Counted from the first letter of the stretch, positions 6,245-14,073 are shown. The stretch: 17,020 nucleotides of DNA from Candidatus Thorarchaeota archaeon (GCA_016839345.1 JAEOUL010000138.1:1-17020), one strand, 5' to 3'. Notes: generated by a model not told the origin, from the letters alone. Numbers and translations are program-made.

Positions 6245-7072
6245 TTACTCTTTAGAGAGAACAATGACTCTTATCTGGGACCAATAGGCAACTCCATGTG
6301 TTTCAATTCTTTCACCGAATTTCTCCCAAAGCTCATCAAATTCTATAGCTTTAACTCCAAAGTTTGAAAAAATTCTGGGGGCTTCTTCACATGCAAAACT
6401 CAGCTCTTCCTTAGCCTGTTTTGCAGTCATTTTCTTTCCTAGTGTTAGTCTGAAATCCTCTATTGGGTGAATTCTGACTTTTTCAAACATACGAAGATAG
6501 TCTTCACTCTCAAGGAATACTGCATTCAGACCTATTGTATTCCAAATCTCTTGTGCTATTTTTTCTTCTGGAAAATCACCATACTCCACCATGCTAATCT
6601 GAATGAGGGCATTATTTTTTGTTATACGATTAATTTCTTTCACTGCTTGTTCGACACCTTTCAATCCAGAGGTCATATGCAGATCTTCCAAACCCAAAAA
6701 ATTGACGACCATATCACAGGAAGCGGATTTCAGTGGTATTCTTGTTGCATCAGAGAGGAGATAGTGGAATTTTGACCAAGTTTTCTGTGAGTACTTATCA
6801 GACTCTCTGACACGTTTCCATGACTCAACATCATTATTCAGACCTATTCCGAAGATTCTTGCTTTTGGGAATCTTAGAGCTGCTTCTGCTGAGAGCAGTC
6901 CATGGCCAGATAGAAGGTCAAGAATTGTGATTTCATCATCAGATGATAATTGGCGTATTCTATCTACTATCTCGCTTCGTATATTGCCAAATTCGAAAAA
7001 TGCCTTCTCGTACTCTCTGTCACTAAAATACTGGAAACTCAACACAAACTTCCCAGTCATATAACGATTCAA
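6245..7072 (-). CDS. Class I SAM-dependent methyltransferase (divergent)
   Basis: The 275-aa protein has a Rossmann motif ILDLLSGHGLL at 50-60, in which Leu-Leu-Ser replaces the common Gly-x-Gly start. Next come RIFGIGLN at strand 2, a motif-IV region LKSASCDMVVNFLGLEDL, and a C-terminal region of about 100 aa that may bind substrate. This supports a methyltransferase fold, though the weak motif I makes SAM use less certain. The substrate is unknown. The TTG at 7072 or the ATG at 7060 could start translation, and neither has a strong ribosome site. It lies 19 bases after the secreted-protein gene on the same strand, so the two are probably co-transcribed. Confidence 0.75.
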   Translation of the reverse strand: MNRYMTGKFVLSFQYFSDREYEKAFFEFGNIRSEIVDRIRQLSSDDEITILDLLSGHGLLSAEAALRFPKARIFGIGLNNDVESWKRVRESDKYSQKTWSKFHYLLSDATRIPLKSASCDMVVNFLGLEDLHMTSGLKGVEQAVKEINRITKNNALIQISMVEYGDFPEEKIAQEIWNTIGLNAVFLESEDYLRMFEKVRIHPIEDFRLTLGKKMTAKQAKEELSFACEEAPRIFSNFGVKAIEFDELWEKFGERIETHGVAYWSQIRVIVLSKE

Positions 7073-7091
7073 ACACTTGATGAAACTTGCG

Positions 7092-7832
7092 TCACCGTGC
7101 GCTCTTTCTAAGATAGAGAATTATCACTATTAGAATGAAACCAACAATACTGCTGCATAAGACTACGATTTCTAGATTAATGCCGTTCACAACCTCAATC
7201 AATGGCACAATGTTAGTATCATTCAGGGTTTCCAAAATCGAAATATCCACAGATGAAACTGTTCTATTAGTTTCAATCTTCAGGACTATTCCTGTTTGTT
7301 GATCGTAGTATCGATTCATCTGATTTCCAAATGAGTACTCATTTTCAGTCATCCAACACATTCGTGGAGTGGGCAAACAATCAAATTCAAGGGGGCCAAC
7401 AGACAAAGGAAATTCATTTGTTTCATACATTGTATCGATAGGTGTACTCTCATTTGTTTCAGGTGAAATCCAGAACGCTGCTTTTTCACCTACTGGATAA
7501 TCAGTGATTTCTGTGCCATTTGGATGATACGCATATAGAATTACTAGAGAGTTCTTGTCAGCTACTAATGTTCCGCCGCCAGAAATAGTGGCAAATGTTT
7601 CTGTGGTGGTGTTGAAAATCAAGCCATGTGAACGAACCTGTATCTCAATATTACTGTGCTCTAATGAAACAATCTCCCAATACAATTCGTGAGTTTCCCC
7701 GGTGGAGAATTCTTGTTTGTATTGCGCAAATGAGCCAACTTCTAAGAACTCAGGCGTGTCTGTCTGAAGATATTGTGGATTAACAATTAGAATAGAACCG
7801 ATCAGAATGAGTGCGAGCAGGCGAATTGACAT
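7092..7832 (-). CDS. Secreted, C-terminally membrane-anchored protein
   Basis: The 246-aa protein has a signal peptide MSIRLLALILIGSILIVNPQ, a beta-rich ectodomain of about 190 residues with several Asn-X-Ser/Thr sites, and a C-terminal helix (IVVLCSSIVGFILIVIILYL) with the tail RKSAR. It would sit on the outer face of the cell membrane. The ectodomain has two close cysteines, in DCLPTPRMCW, that may form a disulfide. I recognise no enzyme motif. The open frame continues upstream to 7901, but that part lacks signal-peptide character, so the ATG at 7832 is preferred. A methyltransferase gene follows in the same direction. Confidence 0.65.
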   Translation of the reverse strand: MSIRLLALILIGSILIVNPQYLQTDTPEFLEVGSFAQYKQEFSTGETHELYWEIVSLEHSNIEIQVRSHGLIFNTTTETFATISGGGTLVADKNSLVILYAYHPNGTEITDYPVGEKAAFWISPETNESTPIDTMYETNEFPLSVGPLEFDCLPTPRMCWMTENEYSFGNQMNRYYDQQTGIVLKIETNRTVSSVDISILETLNDTNIVPLIEVVNGINLEIVVLCSSIVGFILIVIILYLRKSAR

Positions 7833-8093
7833 CACAATTTCGTGAAGTATACTCTCAGAATAGGAAAAGTGTTTCGAACCCAGTGCGCTACAAAGAAGCA
7901 ACTTTAACTGCCTCTCATTTAACTATATTCATAACTATCCTGGGTTAAGAAAAGGTATACCTCAACACAACCTCCTTGGAACAGGAATCTTTGGAATCTT
8001 TAGTTGTTTGATTTTCTCCTATTCTTGTGCTTGATATAGGATGAGAAAATGCAGTACTTAGGACCAGTCACCTCGGTTTGCGCAGTTTGCAGA

Positions 8094-8101
8094 TTTTATA
8101 T
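8094..8101 (+). promoter_or_regulatory. TATA box of the nitroreductase operon
   Basis: TTTTATAT lies about 48 bases before the ATG at 8146. Transcription would start near 8124, just after the palindrome at 8111-8122. Confidence 0.5.
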
Positions 8102-8110
8102 GTAGACTGC

Positions 8111-8122
8111 CCGATATATCGG
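8111..8122. promoter_or_regulatory. Perfect 12-bp palindrome, probable repressor operator
   Basis: CCGATATATCGG equals its own reverse complement. It lies between the TATA box at 8094-8101 and the expected transcription start. Archaeal repressors of the winged-helix type often bind in this place and block RNA polymerase. Its GC-rich ends and symmetry make a chance TATA-like run less likely. The regulator is not identified. Confidence 0.5.
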
Positions 8123-8145
8123 ACATCCAATAAATTGTGGTGGAT

Positions 8146-8712
8146 ATGAAAAAACCTCAACCCGAGAACTTCTTCGACGTCGTTGCAAAACGAAGGAGCA
8201 TACGGAAATACAAAGACATAGAGATTCCTGATGAACACATTCATCAGATGCTAGAAGCAGCTCAGCTCGCACCATCAACCAATAATACTCAGCCATGGCG
8301 TTTTGTCGTGGTGAAAAATCCTGAAACAATAGAATTACTCTCACTTGTTGCAGGTAGACAGAAGTTCATTGCGAATGCCAAAGCTGTTGTTATTGCTTTG
8401 GCGAACAAAGCTGCTTCATGTTGTCCAGGCAACCCCTCGATGTGGCATGTACAGGACACAATGATTGCAACAGAACATGTTGTCTTGGCAGCAACAGCAC
8501 TCGGATATGGATCATGTTGGATTGCAATGCTAGATTCAAGAAACAGTCAGAACATTATTGCAGTCAAAGAAGCTCTACGAATTCCAGAAACTGCTGATAT
8601 TGTTGCACTAGTGACCCTCGGCGTTCCTGATGAAGTTCCAGCTCCCAAATCCACATTGGAGCTGAATGAAATAGGATTTTCTGAAGCATATGGTTTCAGT
8701 TTGAATTCCTAG
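8146..8712 (+). CDS. Nitroreductase-family FMN oxidoreductase
   Basis: The 188-aa protein is a nitroreductase-fold enzyme. It has the FMN phosphate motif KRRSIRKY at 15-22, APSTNNTQPWRFVVV at 42-56, and GYGSCWIAML at 120-129 near the isoalloxazine ring. Such enzymes reduce nitro compounds, quinones or enones with NAD(P)H, but the true substrate is not readable. The length is normal for the family. The ATG at 8146 fits the family start, and two GTG codons just upstream (8137 and 8140) are in frame alternatives. A flavin-reductase-like gene starts 33 bases later on the same strand, so both probably form one operon. Control by the palindrome in the promoter is likely. Confidence 0.85.
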   Translation: MKKPQPENFFDVVAKRRSIRKYKDIEIPDEHIHQMLEAAQLAPSTNNTQPWRFVVVKNPETIELLSLVAGRQKFIANAKAVVIALANKAASCCPGNPSMWHVQDTMIATEHVVLAATALGYGSCWIAMLDSRNSQNIIAVKEALRIPETADIVALVTLGVPDEVPAPKSTLELNEIGFSEAYGFSLNS

Positions 8713-8745
8713 AATGCAAGATTCATACTATGGTGGTGGCAAACA

Positions 8746-9273
8746 TTGAAAGATGAAATCAAAGGAAATATACTCAATCCTCTGCCTGTGGCATTAGTAG
8801 GGGCTTTAGTGAATGACAAACCAAACTATTTGGTGATAGGATACATCTCGCCTTTCAATTTTGGTAGACACATCTTCTTCAGCCTATATAAGAAACGTTA
8901 CACCAGAAAAGGAATCCATGAGAATATGACCTTCAGTGTTAACATACCGTCTGAGTCACTCCTAGAGCAGACAAAGGTATGTGGAAGTAAATCTGGACAA
9001 GACTATGATAAATCATCAATCTTCGACACATTCTATGGCGAGCTGAAAACAGCTCCAATGATCCGTGAGTGTTCTTTGAACATGGAGTGTGAAGTAACAG
9101 AGATTCTTGATTATGATCCCAATGAGGGCATCATTGGGCGAGTAGTAAAATCATACGTCGACTCTGGGTTACTTGAAGAAGGCAAGCTGGATATGAGAAA
9201 GGTTCGTCCACTAGTTTGGGCTACAGCCGGTGACTTCAACTATTATCAACTCGGAAATCGGATTGGTGAATGA
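8746..9273 (+). CDS. Flavin reductase-like (split-barrel FMN-binding) protein
   Basis: The 175-aa protein matches flavin reductase-like domain proteins. It has the start ILNPLPVALVGALV, an ISPFNFGRHIFFSLYKKRYT block where FMN binds, and the central region ENMTFSVNIPSE. The later TKVCGSKSGQDYDKS segment resembles the 'CG..SG...DK' motif of the FlaRed family. The TTG at 8746 has GGTGG about 7 bases upstream. It probably transfers electrons from NAD(P)H via FMN. Its position 33 bases after the nitroreductase gene suggests joint redox work, which is an inference. Confidence 0.85.
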   Translation: MKDEIKGNILNPLPVALVGALVNDKPNYLVIGYISPFNFGRHIFFSLYKKRYTRKGIHENMTFSVNIPSESLLEQTKVCGSKSGQDYDKSSIFDTFYGELKTAPMIRECSLNMECEVTEILDYDPNEGIIGRVVKSYVDSGLLEEGKLDMRKVRPLVWATAGDFNYYQLGNRIGE

Positions 9274-9315
9274 AATACCATTTTCTAAATAGTGGATAGA
9301 CGTCCAGTCCTAAAG

Positions 9316-9358
9316 AATAAGTGAATTCAATAATGAGTGTGTGTTGAATTTACTTATT
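9316..9358. repeat. 15-bp inverted repeat (hairpin)
   Basis: AATAAGTGAATTCAA at 9316-9330 and TTGAATTTACTTATT at 9344-9358 are reverse complements except for one position, which can form a G-U pair in RNA. The loop is 13 bases. It lies 43 bases after the flavin-reductase stop and 17 bases before the acetyltransferase start. It could end the first transcript, block a ribosome site, or be a decayed mobile end. Confidence 0.7.
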
Positions 9359-9375
9359 ATCAGTAGGTGTGAACG

Positions 9376-9849
9376 TTGTCTAGTTTCGTAATCCGTAATG
9401 CAAAAACAAGTGATGCATCAAGCATCTCAACCCTCTATTCCAAAGTCTGGAACGAATATGCTGATAGATTTCCTGAAGAATTGTTGGAATCTAGAACACC
9501 ATCGCCTGATGAAACCCTGACATGGTTGCAAACAGATACATACTTTGTTGCCGAAAGCACGAATAAAATAGTTGGAGTTGTAGGATGCATTTTCAAACAC
9601 GGCACATGTTACCTGACCCACATGGTAGTTGACATTGAACACAGACAACGTGGTATAGGTCAAGCTTTAGTTGAGAAAGTCGTCGAAGTAGCAAGAGATA
9701 GTAAAGCAGCGAAAGTTTGGTTGAATACTGTACAATTCCTCAAAGAAGCAATCTCACTCTACAAAAAGAATGGATTCAAAAAATGCGCGTATCTGAGGAA
9801 CCATCTTTGGGGTCTCGATGTAGAATTATATGAACTGGTTTTTGAGTAG
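9376..9849 (+). CDS. GNAT-family N-acetyltransferase
   Basis: The 157-aa protein has the GNAT fold. It contains the acetyl-CoA pyrophosphate-binding motif A, HRQRGIGQALVEKVV at 89-103, preceded by strand 4 LTHMVVDIE, and the C-terminal NGFKKCAYLRNHLW segment. Such enzymes transfer an acetyl group from acetyl-CoA to an amine on a small molecule or protein N-terminus. The acceptor is unknown. The TTG at 9376 has AGGTG 6 bases upstream. A hairpin sits just before the ribosome site and may affect translation or separate it from the upstream operon. A T-tract downstream ends it. Confidence 0.85.
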   Translation: MSSFVIRNAKTSDASSISTLYSKVWNEYADRFPEELLESRTPSPDETLTWLQTDTYFVAESTNKIVGVVGCIFKHGTCYLTHMVVDIEHRQRGIGQALVEKVVEVARDSKAAKVWLNTVQFLKEAISLYKKNGFKKCAYLRNHLWGLDVELYELVFE

Positions 9850-9886
9850 AACTATTCATGAATCCTGTTTTTCCATTGCTGCCTTC

Positions 9887-9894
9887 TTTTTTTT
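9887..9894 (+). terminator. T8 tract, terminator of the acetyltransferase gene
   Basis: Eight T in a row lie 38 bases after the stop, with a T5 tract just before at 9868-9872. No hairpin is needed for archaeal T-tract termination. Confidence 0.5.
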
Positions 9895-9908
9895 CAACAT
9901 TCTGAGAG

Positions 9909-10085
9909 TTATTCTCGTCTGACCAGCTTCCAAGCGATTACAATCACAATGGCTGTAATACCCACACTTACAGTCGTAATCACACTCAACAGATATAGCC
10001 ATTCAGAAGGTGTTTGTAACGAACCACCACTTAGCGCAGCCTGCAGCGCATTACCAGCATTCCTCCAAGTATCTGCTAATCCCTC
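9909..10085 (-). pseudogene. Orphan C-terminal membrane anchor of a decayed surface protein
   Basis: A minus-strand open frame of 58 codons plus stop has no start codon at its upper end. It reads ADTWRNAGNALQAALSGGSL, then a Pro-containing linker and a hydrophobic helix (WLYLLSVITTVSVGITAIVI) ending IAWKLVRRE and a stop. This layout matches the C-terminus of the 717-aa surface protein (AIIAWKRRET). Its upstream end is cut by a TGA and overlaps the 3' end of the oxidoreductase gene. It therefore looks like the tail of a gene whose front was lost by deletion or replacement. A small single-helix protein from an internal TTG start is possible but less likely. Confidence 0.55.
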
Positions 10086-11200
10086 TCAAACTGAACGCAT
10101 TTCACCTCGTTCTTGAACCCCGCGCTAAAACAACGGTTGCAAGATATACATCGAGCAGGCTCTTGTTTCCCTAATTTTGCTTCATCTGTCCAACGATCCA
10201 AAAGGGCAGGTTCACTAATCAATGGACGACTAAGCTGAATTACATCAAAAGCAGCCATAGAATTTCCATTTCCCGTTAGCAGCCTGACGACGGTTTCCGG
10301 AGATCTGATGCCACCTACTAATCCAAATAAGAGGTCACTGCCTTGTGCAATCGAACGAATAGTCATTGCATCATTCAAGAAATATGCCTCCTCTGAATCA
10401 TTCGGACTTTGAAGTGGGTTAGGACCACTGAATATCACACAATATACTCCTGCTTCAGCAAGTTTCTTCGTCAGCTCACCTACTTCTTCTGGTCTGACGG
10501 TTTCCGAGCTTGTATCCACCTTTACTTGGATTGGAACATCAACCACATTCTTAACAGCCTTTACAGCATCGACCATTGCTTTACAGCGTCCTTCGATTGT
10601 TGACCCTGTATATGGGTCATTCAATGGACGCTTGTTATACGATGGGTCAAAGAATTGCCAAAGCCCATAATTATGAGCCCCGTGAAGTTCAATCACATCA
10701 AATCCCGCTTCAACTGCACGCTTCGCCGCATCCGCATAGGCCTGAGTGACTCTTTCAACATGGTCCACTGTCATAGCCTTCACTCGAATACTGTCCCCTT
10801 TCTGTTGAGGGACTTCCATGTCACTGGGTCCAAATATATCGCTGCCTGAATATTTAGGGAAGCTTATACTCCCACAATGAACCAATTGAGCTGCTGCTAG
10901 ACCACCAGAAGAATGAATTATTTCAGCTAGACGTTTTAGACCTTCAACATCTGCGGGTTTTGAATTCGAGATCATACGTCTAACTGCTTGTCCCTCATAC
11001 ATCACATATTGAAAACCAGTAACCACGATACCTGCTCTGATTTTGCTATACGTTTCGAAGATTGTGTTTCCACATATGCCATTTTCCTCTGCCTGTCCCA
11101 TCCACGTAGCGGCTCGCATAATTCGGTTGGAGGCTATCACTCCATTTGGCAATTCTAGTTTCTGGAGTACTGTGCTCTCCCAAGTTTCTTGGTCTACCAT
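10076..11200 (-). CDS. Old-Yellow-Enzyme-like NADH:flavin oxidoreductase with Fe-S motif
   Basis: The 374-aa protein is a TIM-barrel FMN enzyme. It has NRIMRAATW near the N-terminus, AAQLVHCG in strand 3, the substrate motif VIELHGAHNYGLWQFFDPSYNKR, and the FMN-phosphate region FGLVGGIRSPETV. The C-terminal CISCNRC (C351, C354, C357) with C368 can hold a 4Fe-4S cluster, as in the 2,4-dienoyl-CoA reductase branch. The enzyme ends 6 residues later, so it lacks the NAD(P)H/FAD half of two-domain members and may take electrons from a separate partner. The family reduces activated C=C bonds. The ATG at 11200 is used, with only a weak GAGTTG upstream. Its 3' end overlaps an orphan anchor remnant. 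Confidence 0.85.
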   Translation of the reverse strand: MVDQETWESTVLQKLELPNGVIASNRIMRAATWMGQAEENGICGNTIFETYSKIRAGIVVTGFQYVMYEGQAVRRMISNSKPADVEGLKRLAEIIHSSGGLAAAQLVHCGSISFPKYSGSDIFGPSDMEVPQQKGDSIRVKAMTVDHVERVTQAYADAAKRAVEAGFDVIELHGAHNYGLWQFFDPSYNKRPLNDPYTGSTIEGRCKAMVDAVKAVKNVVDVPIQVKVDTSSETVRPEEVGELTKKLAEAGVYCVIFSGPNPLQSPNDSEEAYFLNDAMTIRSIAQGSDLLFGLVGGIRSPETVVRLLTGNGNSMAAFDVIQLSRPLISEPALLDRWTDEAKLGKQEPARCISCNRCFSAGFKNEVKCVQFERD

Positions 11201-11315
11201 CGAATCAACTCATTTTTCCAATACCCAGTCATCAAGAAGTGTGCTTTTCAGCTCTGTTTCTCAGTATGAAAGAGTTGTCGAAGAAATAACATCATGACCT
11301 GTATATAGGCTTGAT

Positions 11316-11450
11316 GTGATAGGTCTGGAAGAAGTGGAAGGCCGGGCGATATCTGAATTAGATGGTGAATCCACTTCAAATCTGGCGTTGACACAAATAA
11401 TAATCAATGAATCTGTAGAATCACCAACTCCAGGTCCACTAGAGGGTTGA
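11316..11450 (+). CDS. Possible small ORF or gene remnant, 44 aa
   Basis: The frame reads GLEEVEGRAISELDGE and ends SPTPGPLEG before a stop 4 bases ahead of the next gene. The composition is protein-like: acidic, no long hydrophobic run, Pro-rich end. There is no ribosome site before the GTG, and a TATATA run at 11302-11307 would place a transcription start inside it. It may be the tail of a lost gene or just leader sequence. The rest of 11201-11454 shows nothing else clear. Confidence 0.25.
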   Translation: MIGLEEVEGRAISELDGESTSNLALTQIIINESVESPTPGPLEG

Positions 11451-11454
11451 GACA

Positions 11455-11904
11455 GTGAATAAAGAAACTTCAGAACGCAGGTTAATCTTCTTGGTGATAG
11501 CTGTAATTATGATTATAATATCTCTAGTCCTACCATTTGCATATAGAATAGACATCGGTCCTGGACCTGATTCAATCCGAGCAATGATATGGGATTACAT
11601 TGAGTCTAGCTGGTACTCGGGATTCAGATTTTGGAACCCTCTAGACGTGCTTCCGTATACTTTTCTAAGGTTTGTATTTGCAATATATTTGACTAGATTC
11701 TGTTTGGGAAATACTACCGCACAGAAAACAATCCTCACAGGAATTCTTTCTGAGCTGCAACCAATCATCGTGTCAGCACCACTCGTCTACCTAATTGACT
11801 GGGCAGGGGATCCATTAGTTCCTCTATACATACCAATACCAATCATGTTCATATTTGGTGTTATTCTCGTTTTCACTCTCAAACGCAGCTATGGTAAATG
11901 CTAG
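11455..11904 (+). CDS. Small membrane protein of unknown function
   Basis: The 149-aa protein has about four hydrophobic segments: FLVIAVIMIIISLVLPFAY at 12-30, a region near 67-85, one near 102-115, and IPIPIMFIFGVILVFTL at 126-142. A short basic N-terminus (SERRL) and tail (KRSYGKC) fit cytoplasmic ends. An extracytoplasmic loop holds RIDIGPGPDSIRAM. I recognise no family. The GTG at 11455 has GAGGG 8 bases upstream. The stretch 11905-12099 after it contains a small inverted repeat GTGAT/ATCAC at 11953-11966 that may mark the transcript end. Confidence 0.6.
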   Translation: MNKETSERRLIFLVIAVIMIIISLVLPFAYRIDIGPGPDSIRAMIWDYIESSWYSGFRFWNPLDVLPYTFLRFVFAIYLTRFCLGNTTAQKTILTGILSELQPIIVSAPLVYLIDWAGDPLVPLYIPIPIMFIFGVILVFTLKRSYGKC

Positions 11905-12037
11905 TATTTGTCGATTAGAAAGCAATGATAGATCAGGCGAAACCCGAATTCAGTGATTATTATCACTCTCTATTCATTATGTGAATCATTTCTTTGAATA
12001 GTATAGGATTTAGGGCTAGCGTTGCGCCAACTACTCT

Positions 12038-12046
12038 AAATATATA
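12038..12046 (+). promoter_or_regulatory. TATA box of the serine-hydrolase gene
   Basis: AAATATATA lies 54 bases before the ATG at 12100, so transcription would start near 12070 with a leader of about 30 bases. Confidence 0.5.
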
Positions 12047-12099
12047 CGCTCGAAACAAATGTTTCCTTGAAGTAATCCTCGAGTTGAGAGAGACTGGTC

Positions 12100-13392
12100 A
12101 TGAAGAGGAAAATCACCTCCATCTGCATCATACTCTTTGTTGTTGGTCTATTGATTCCACCAAGTAACGCCATAGAAACAGGAATTGTTTCATCTCATGT
12201 TGAGGAGGAGATTGAAAGAATTACTACTGAAGGTAATATCCCCTCATTTCATGCATGTGTAGTTTCTGATGGTGCGATTAGCTGGGTGAAGGGTTTTGGA
12301 GCACAGACTGATACTGACACTGTCCTTCTCATAGGCTCCATTCAGAAAATACTCGTGGCAATCTCAATACTGCAACTCTATGAGAACGATACTATTGAGC
12401 TAGACAGCGATGTCAGTGACTACCTTCCCTTTGAAATTTTGAATCCGAGTCATCCCGATGTTGCCATCACGGTCAGAATGTTGCTAGCACATCGAACGGG
12501 GTTGAACACTCTTCTGCCACACGAGTTCTGCTATGACTGGGAAGGTGCGTACTACCCCGACTATGCATATGGGAGAGAATACTATACTCCTGTCATCAAT
12601 ATCTCATTAGGCGAATTCCTCTACGAATGCTTGACTCCAGGTGGGTCTTACTACAGCAGTTCGAGCTGGTTGTTTGAACCTGGAACCCAGTATAGCTACT
12701 CTAACTCCGGCTATAAGATATTGATGTATCTCATAGAAACGGTGTCAGAACAGACTATCTCAGAATACATGCAAGAGAACATCTTCAGTCCATTGTTAAT
12801 GAACAACACAGGATTCAATTCTTCAGACTTCATAGGTCATCATGCTTTACCTCATACACGTATTTATGGCTCAAATCTTGAGTTGCCCATATGGGATGGA
12901 CAATACATGATGCGAAGTACTGTGAGTGATCTTGGACATCTCATGATCGCCCTCATGAACGGAGGACAGTTTGGCGACTCTCAGATCCTCCAGCGAGAAA
13001 CAATCGACATGATGCTTGAGAGGGTATCTGACTTCGCTAGTGAGAATACCGTTCCTTCTGAACTTCGTTGGGAGGGGTATGGTCTTGGTCTGGATATCTT
13101 CTCCCACGGACTCTATGGTCATGGAGGTTCTACAATCGGATTTCGGGGTGTGATGTATTTCAATCCTACAAAGATGATTGGGTATGTCTGGCTCACGAAT
13201 GTAAATTGCATCCTGAACTATCATTCCAATGACTGGTATGAGATCGAGCGGAATACAACCGAGATTCGAAATCTAGTACTTGTCGATGTGGGTCTGTTTC
13301 CTGCATTCAATCTTAATCCAGTCCTCATCATCGTCACAGGCATCGTAATAGCAATTATGCTGATTAACATCTTTCGTTTTCGCAGACGCTAG
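12100..13392 (+). CDS. Membrane-anchored beta-lactamase-fold serine hydrolase
   Basis: The 430-aa protein carries the class C beta-lactamase/penicillin-binding-protein-like motifs: catalytic S80-I-Q-K83, Y200-S-N202 and H341-G-G343. A signal peptide covers residues 1-24 (cleavage near SNAIE). A C-terminal helix at about 402-424 with the tail FRFRRR anchors it outside the cell. Relatives include esterases, D-aminopeptidases and LACTB-like proteases. Most archaea lack peptidoglycan, so penicillin-type wall synthesis is unlikely and an ester or peptide substrate is more probable. The HGG third motif is the LACTB/esterase version of KTG. It has its own TATA box and a convergent regulator downstream. 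Confidence 0.85.
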   Translation: MKRKITSICIILFVVGLLIPPSNAIETGIVSSHVEEEIERITTEGNIPSFHACVVSDGAISWVKGFGAQTDTDTVLLIGSIQKILVAISILQLYENDTIELDSDVSDYLPFEILNPSHPDVAITVRMLLAHRTGLNTLLPHEFCYDWEGAYYPDYAYGREYYTPVINISLGEFLYECLTPGGSYYSSSSWLFEPGTQYSYSNSGYKILMYLIETVSEQTISEYMQENIFSPLLMNNTGFNSSDFIGHHALPHTRIYGSNLELPIWDGQYMMRSTVSDLGHLMIALMNGGQFGDSQILQRETIDMMLERVSDFASENTVPSELRWEGYGLGLDIFSHGLYGHGGSTIGFRGVMYFNPTKMIGYVWLTNVNCILNYHSNDWYEIERNTTEIRNLVLVDVGLFPAFNLNPVLIIVTGIVIAIMLINIFRFRRR

Positions 13393-13472
13393 TCAAAAGC
13401 TGGTTATATAGTCTTGAGAATGAATCCCCAAGCGAGATTTGAACAGGGGATGCGCTCATGACTTTCTATCCG

Positions 13473-13997
13473 TTATTTGTCCTTGAGATCGTCAATAAGC
13501 TCCTCCCGCAGTTTCTCAATTATTTTGCTTGACACATTGGTTTCACTGATATAGCGGGTAATCTGTTCCAATAAGTTACTGTTTTCGTCCATCCTATCTG
13601 CAGGTATTGAATGAAACAAATTTGTGAGTTCATCCACTAATAGACGAGCTTCTCCTAGGGTATGTGCAAATCGAGCTAGTATGAATTCCTTGTAATCGTA
13701 TCTGGCATGGTAGCGTCTTTCTGCCCTCTCTAGCTCATTGTCTTCCAAAATATAGTTACAATAACCTCCTTTGAGGAGCTTCTTCAATGACCGGGAAACT
13801 GTACTGAGCGATTTTGTGATTAATTCAGCAATCTCCTGTTGGCTCATCGCGGTTTCAGGTGATCTTGCTCTCAAGTTCAATAGGGCAAAGATCTGACCCA
13901 TAGCCTCTGATCTTCCATGCACACCGAACCTCTTACCCACAATGGTGATGTATTTTCTTTCATATTCAGTTAGTTTCACAGCTCGTGGAGAGGACAT
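13473..13997 (-). CDS. GbsR/MarR-like winged-helix transcriptional regulator
   Basis: The 174-aa protein has an N-terminal KRFGVHGRSEAMGQIFALLNL block, then a winged helix (AMSQQEIAELITKSLSTVSRSLKKLLKGGY) at about 50-80 and a C-terminal region of amphipathic helices for dimerisation. This order is that of GbsR-type MarR relatives. Start choice: AAGGT lies 9 bases before the ATG at 13997 and only 3 before the ATG at 14003, so 13997 is preferred. A TATA-like ATATTAAAAA box at 14049-14058 on the minus strand fits. The gene is divergent from a methyltransferase whose promoter contains two palindromes, and I infer that this protein binds them. Confidence 0.8.
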   Translation of the reverse strand: MSSPRAVKLTEYERKYITIVGKRFGVHGRSEAMGQIFALLNLRARSPETAMSQQEIAELITKSLSTVSRSLKKLLKGGYCNYILEDNELERAERRYHARYDYKEFILARFAHTLGEARLLVDELTNLFHSIPADRMDENSNLLEQITRYISETNVSSKIIEKLREELIDDLKDK

Positions 13998-14062
13998 TAT
14001 CATCTTACCTTGATTTCAGAATGTATTGTGCTGCTTTGAAGAAAACCCTTTTTAATATTCAG

Positions 14063-14070
14063 CTATATAG
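14063..14070 (+). promoter_or_regulatory. TATA box of the methyltransferase promoter
   Basis: CTATATAG lies just before the two palindromic operators. Transcription would start near 14092, inside or beside the first operator. Confidence 0.45.
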
Positions 14071-14073
14071 AAT

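Larger units (their letters stand above)
7833..8145. other. Intergenic region between divergent genes, with a hairpin and a short tandem repeat
   Basis: No gene is visible here. On the minus strand GAATATAG near 7922-7929 may be a promoter for the secreted protein. Two tandem copies of GGAATCTTT lie at 7984-8001. A hairpin at 8011-8050 has ATTTTCTC pairing with GAGAAAAT and CTAT with ATAG, with a 3-base bulge and a 13-base loop. No T-tract follows it, so it need not be a terminator. The right end holds the nitroreductase promoter and palindrome. Confidence 0.45.

Noticed and set aside
13422..13443. A T-arm-like stretch on the minus strand (GTTCAAATC, then CTCGC and TTGGGGA) resembling a fourth tRNA 3' fragment.
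   Set aside because: It lacks the discriminator-CCA end (TTCA in place of ACCA). A 9-base T-loop match is expected about once by chance in a window of this size. It is also explained by a TCCCC/GGGGA hairpin between convergent genes.
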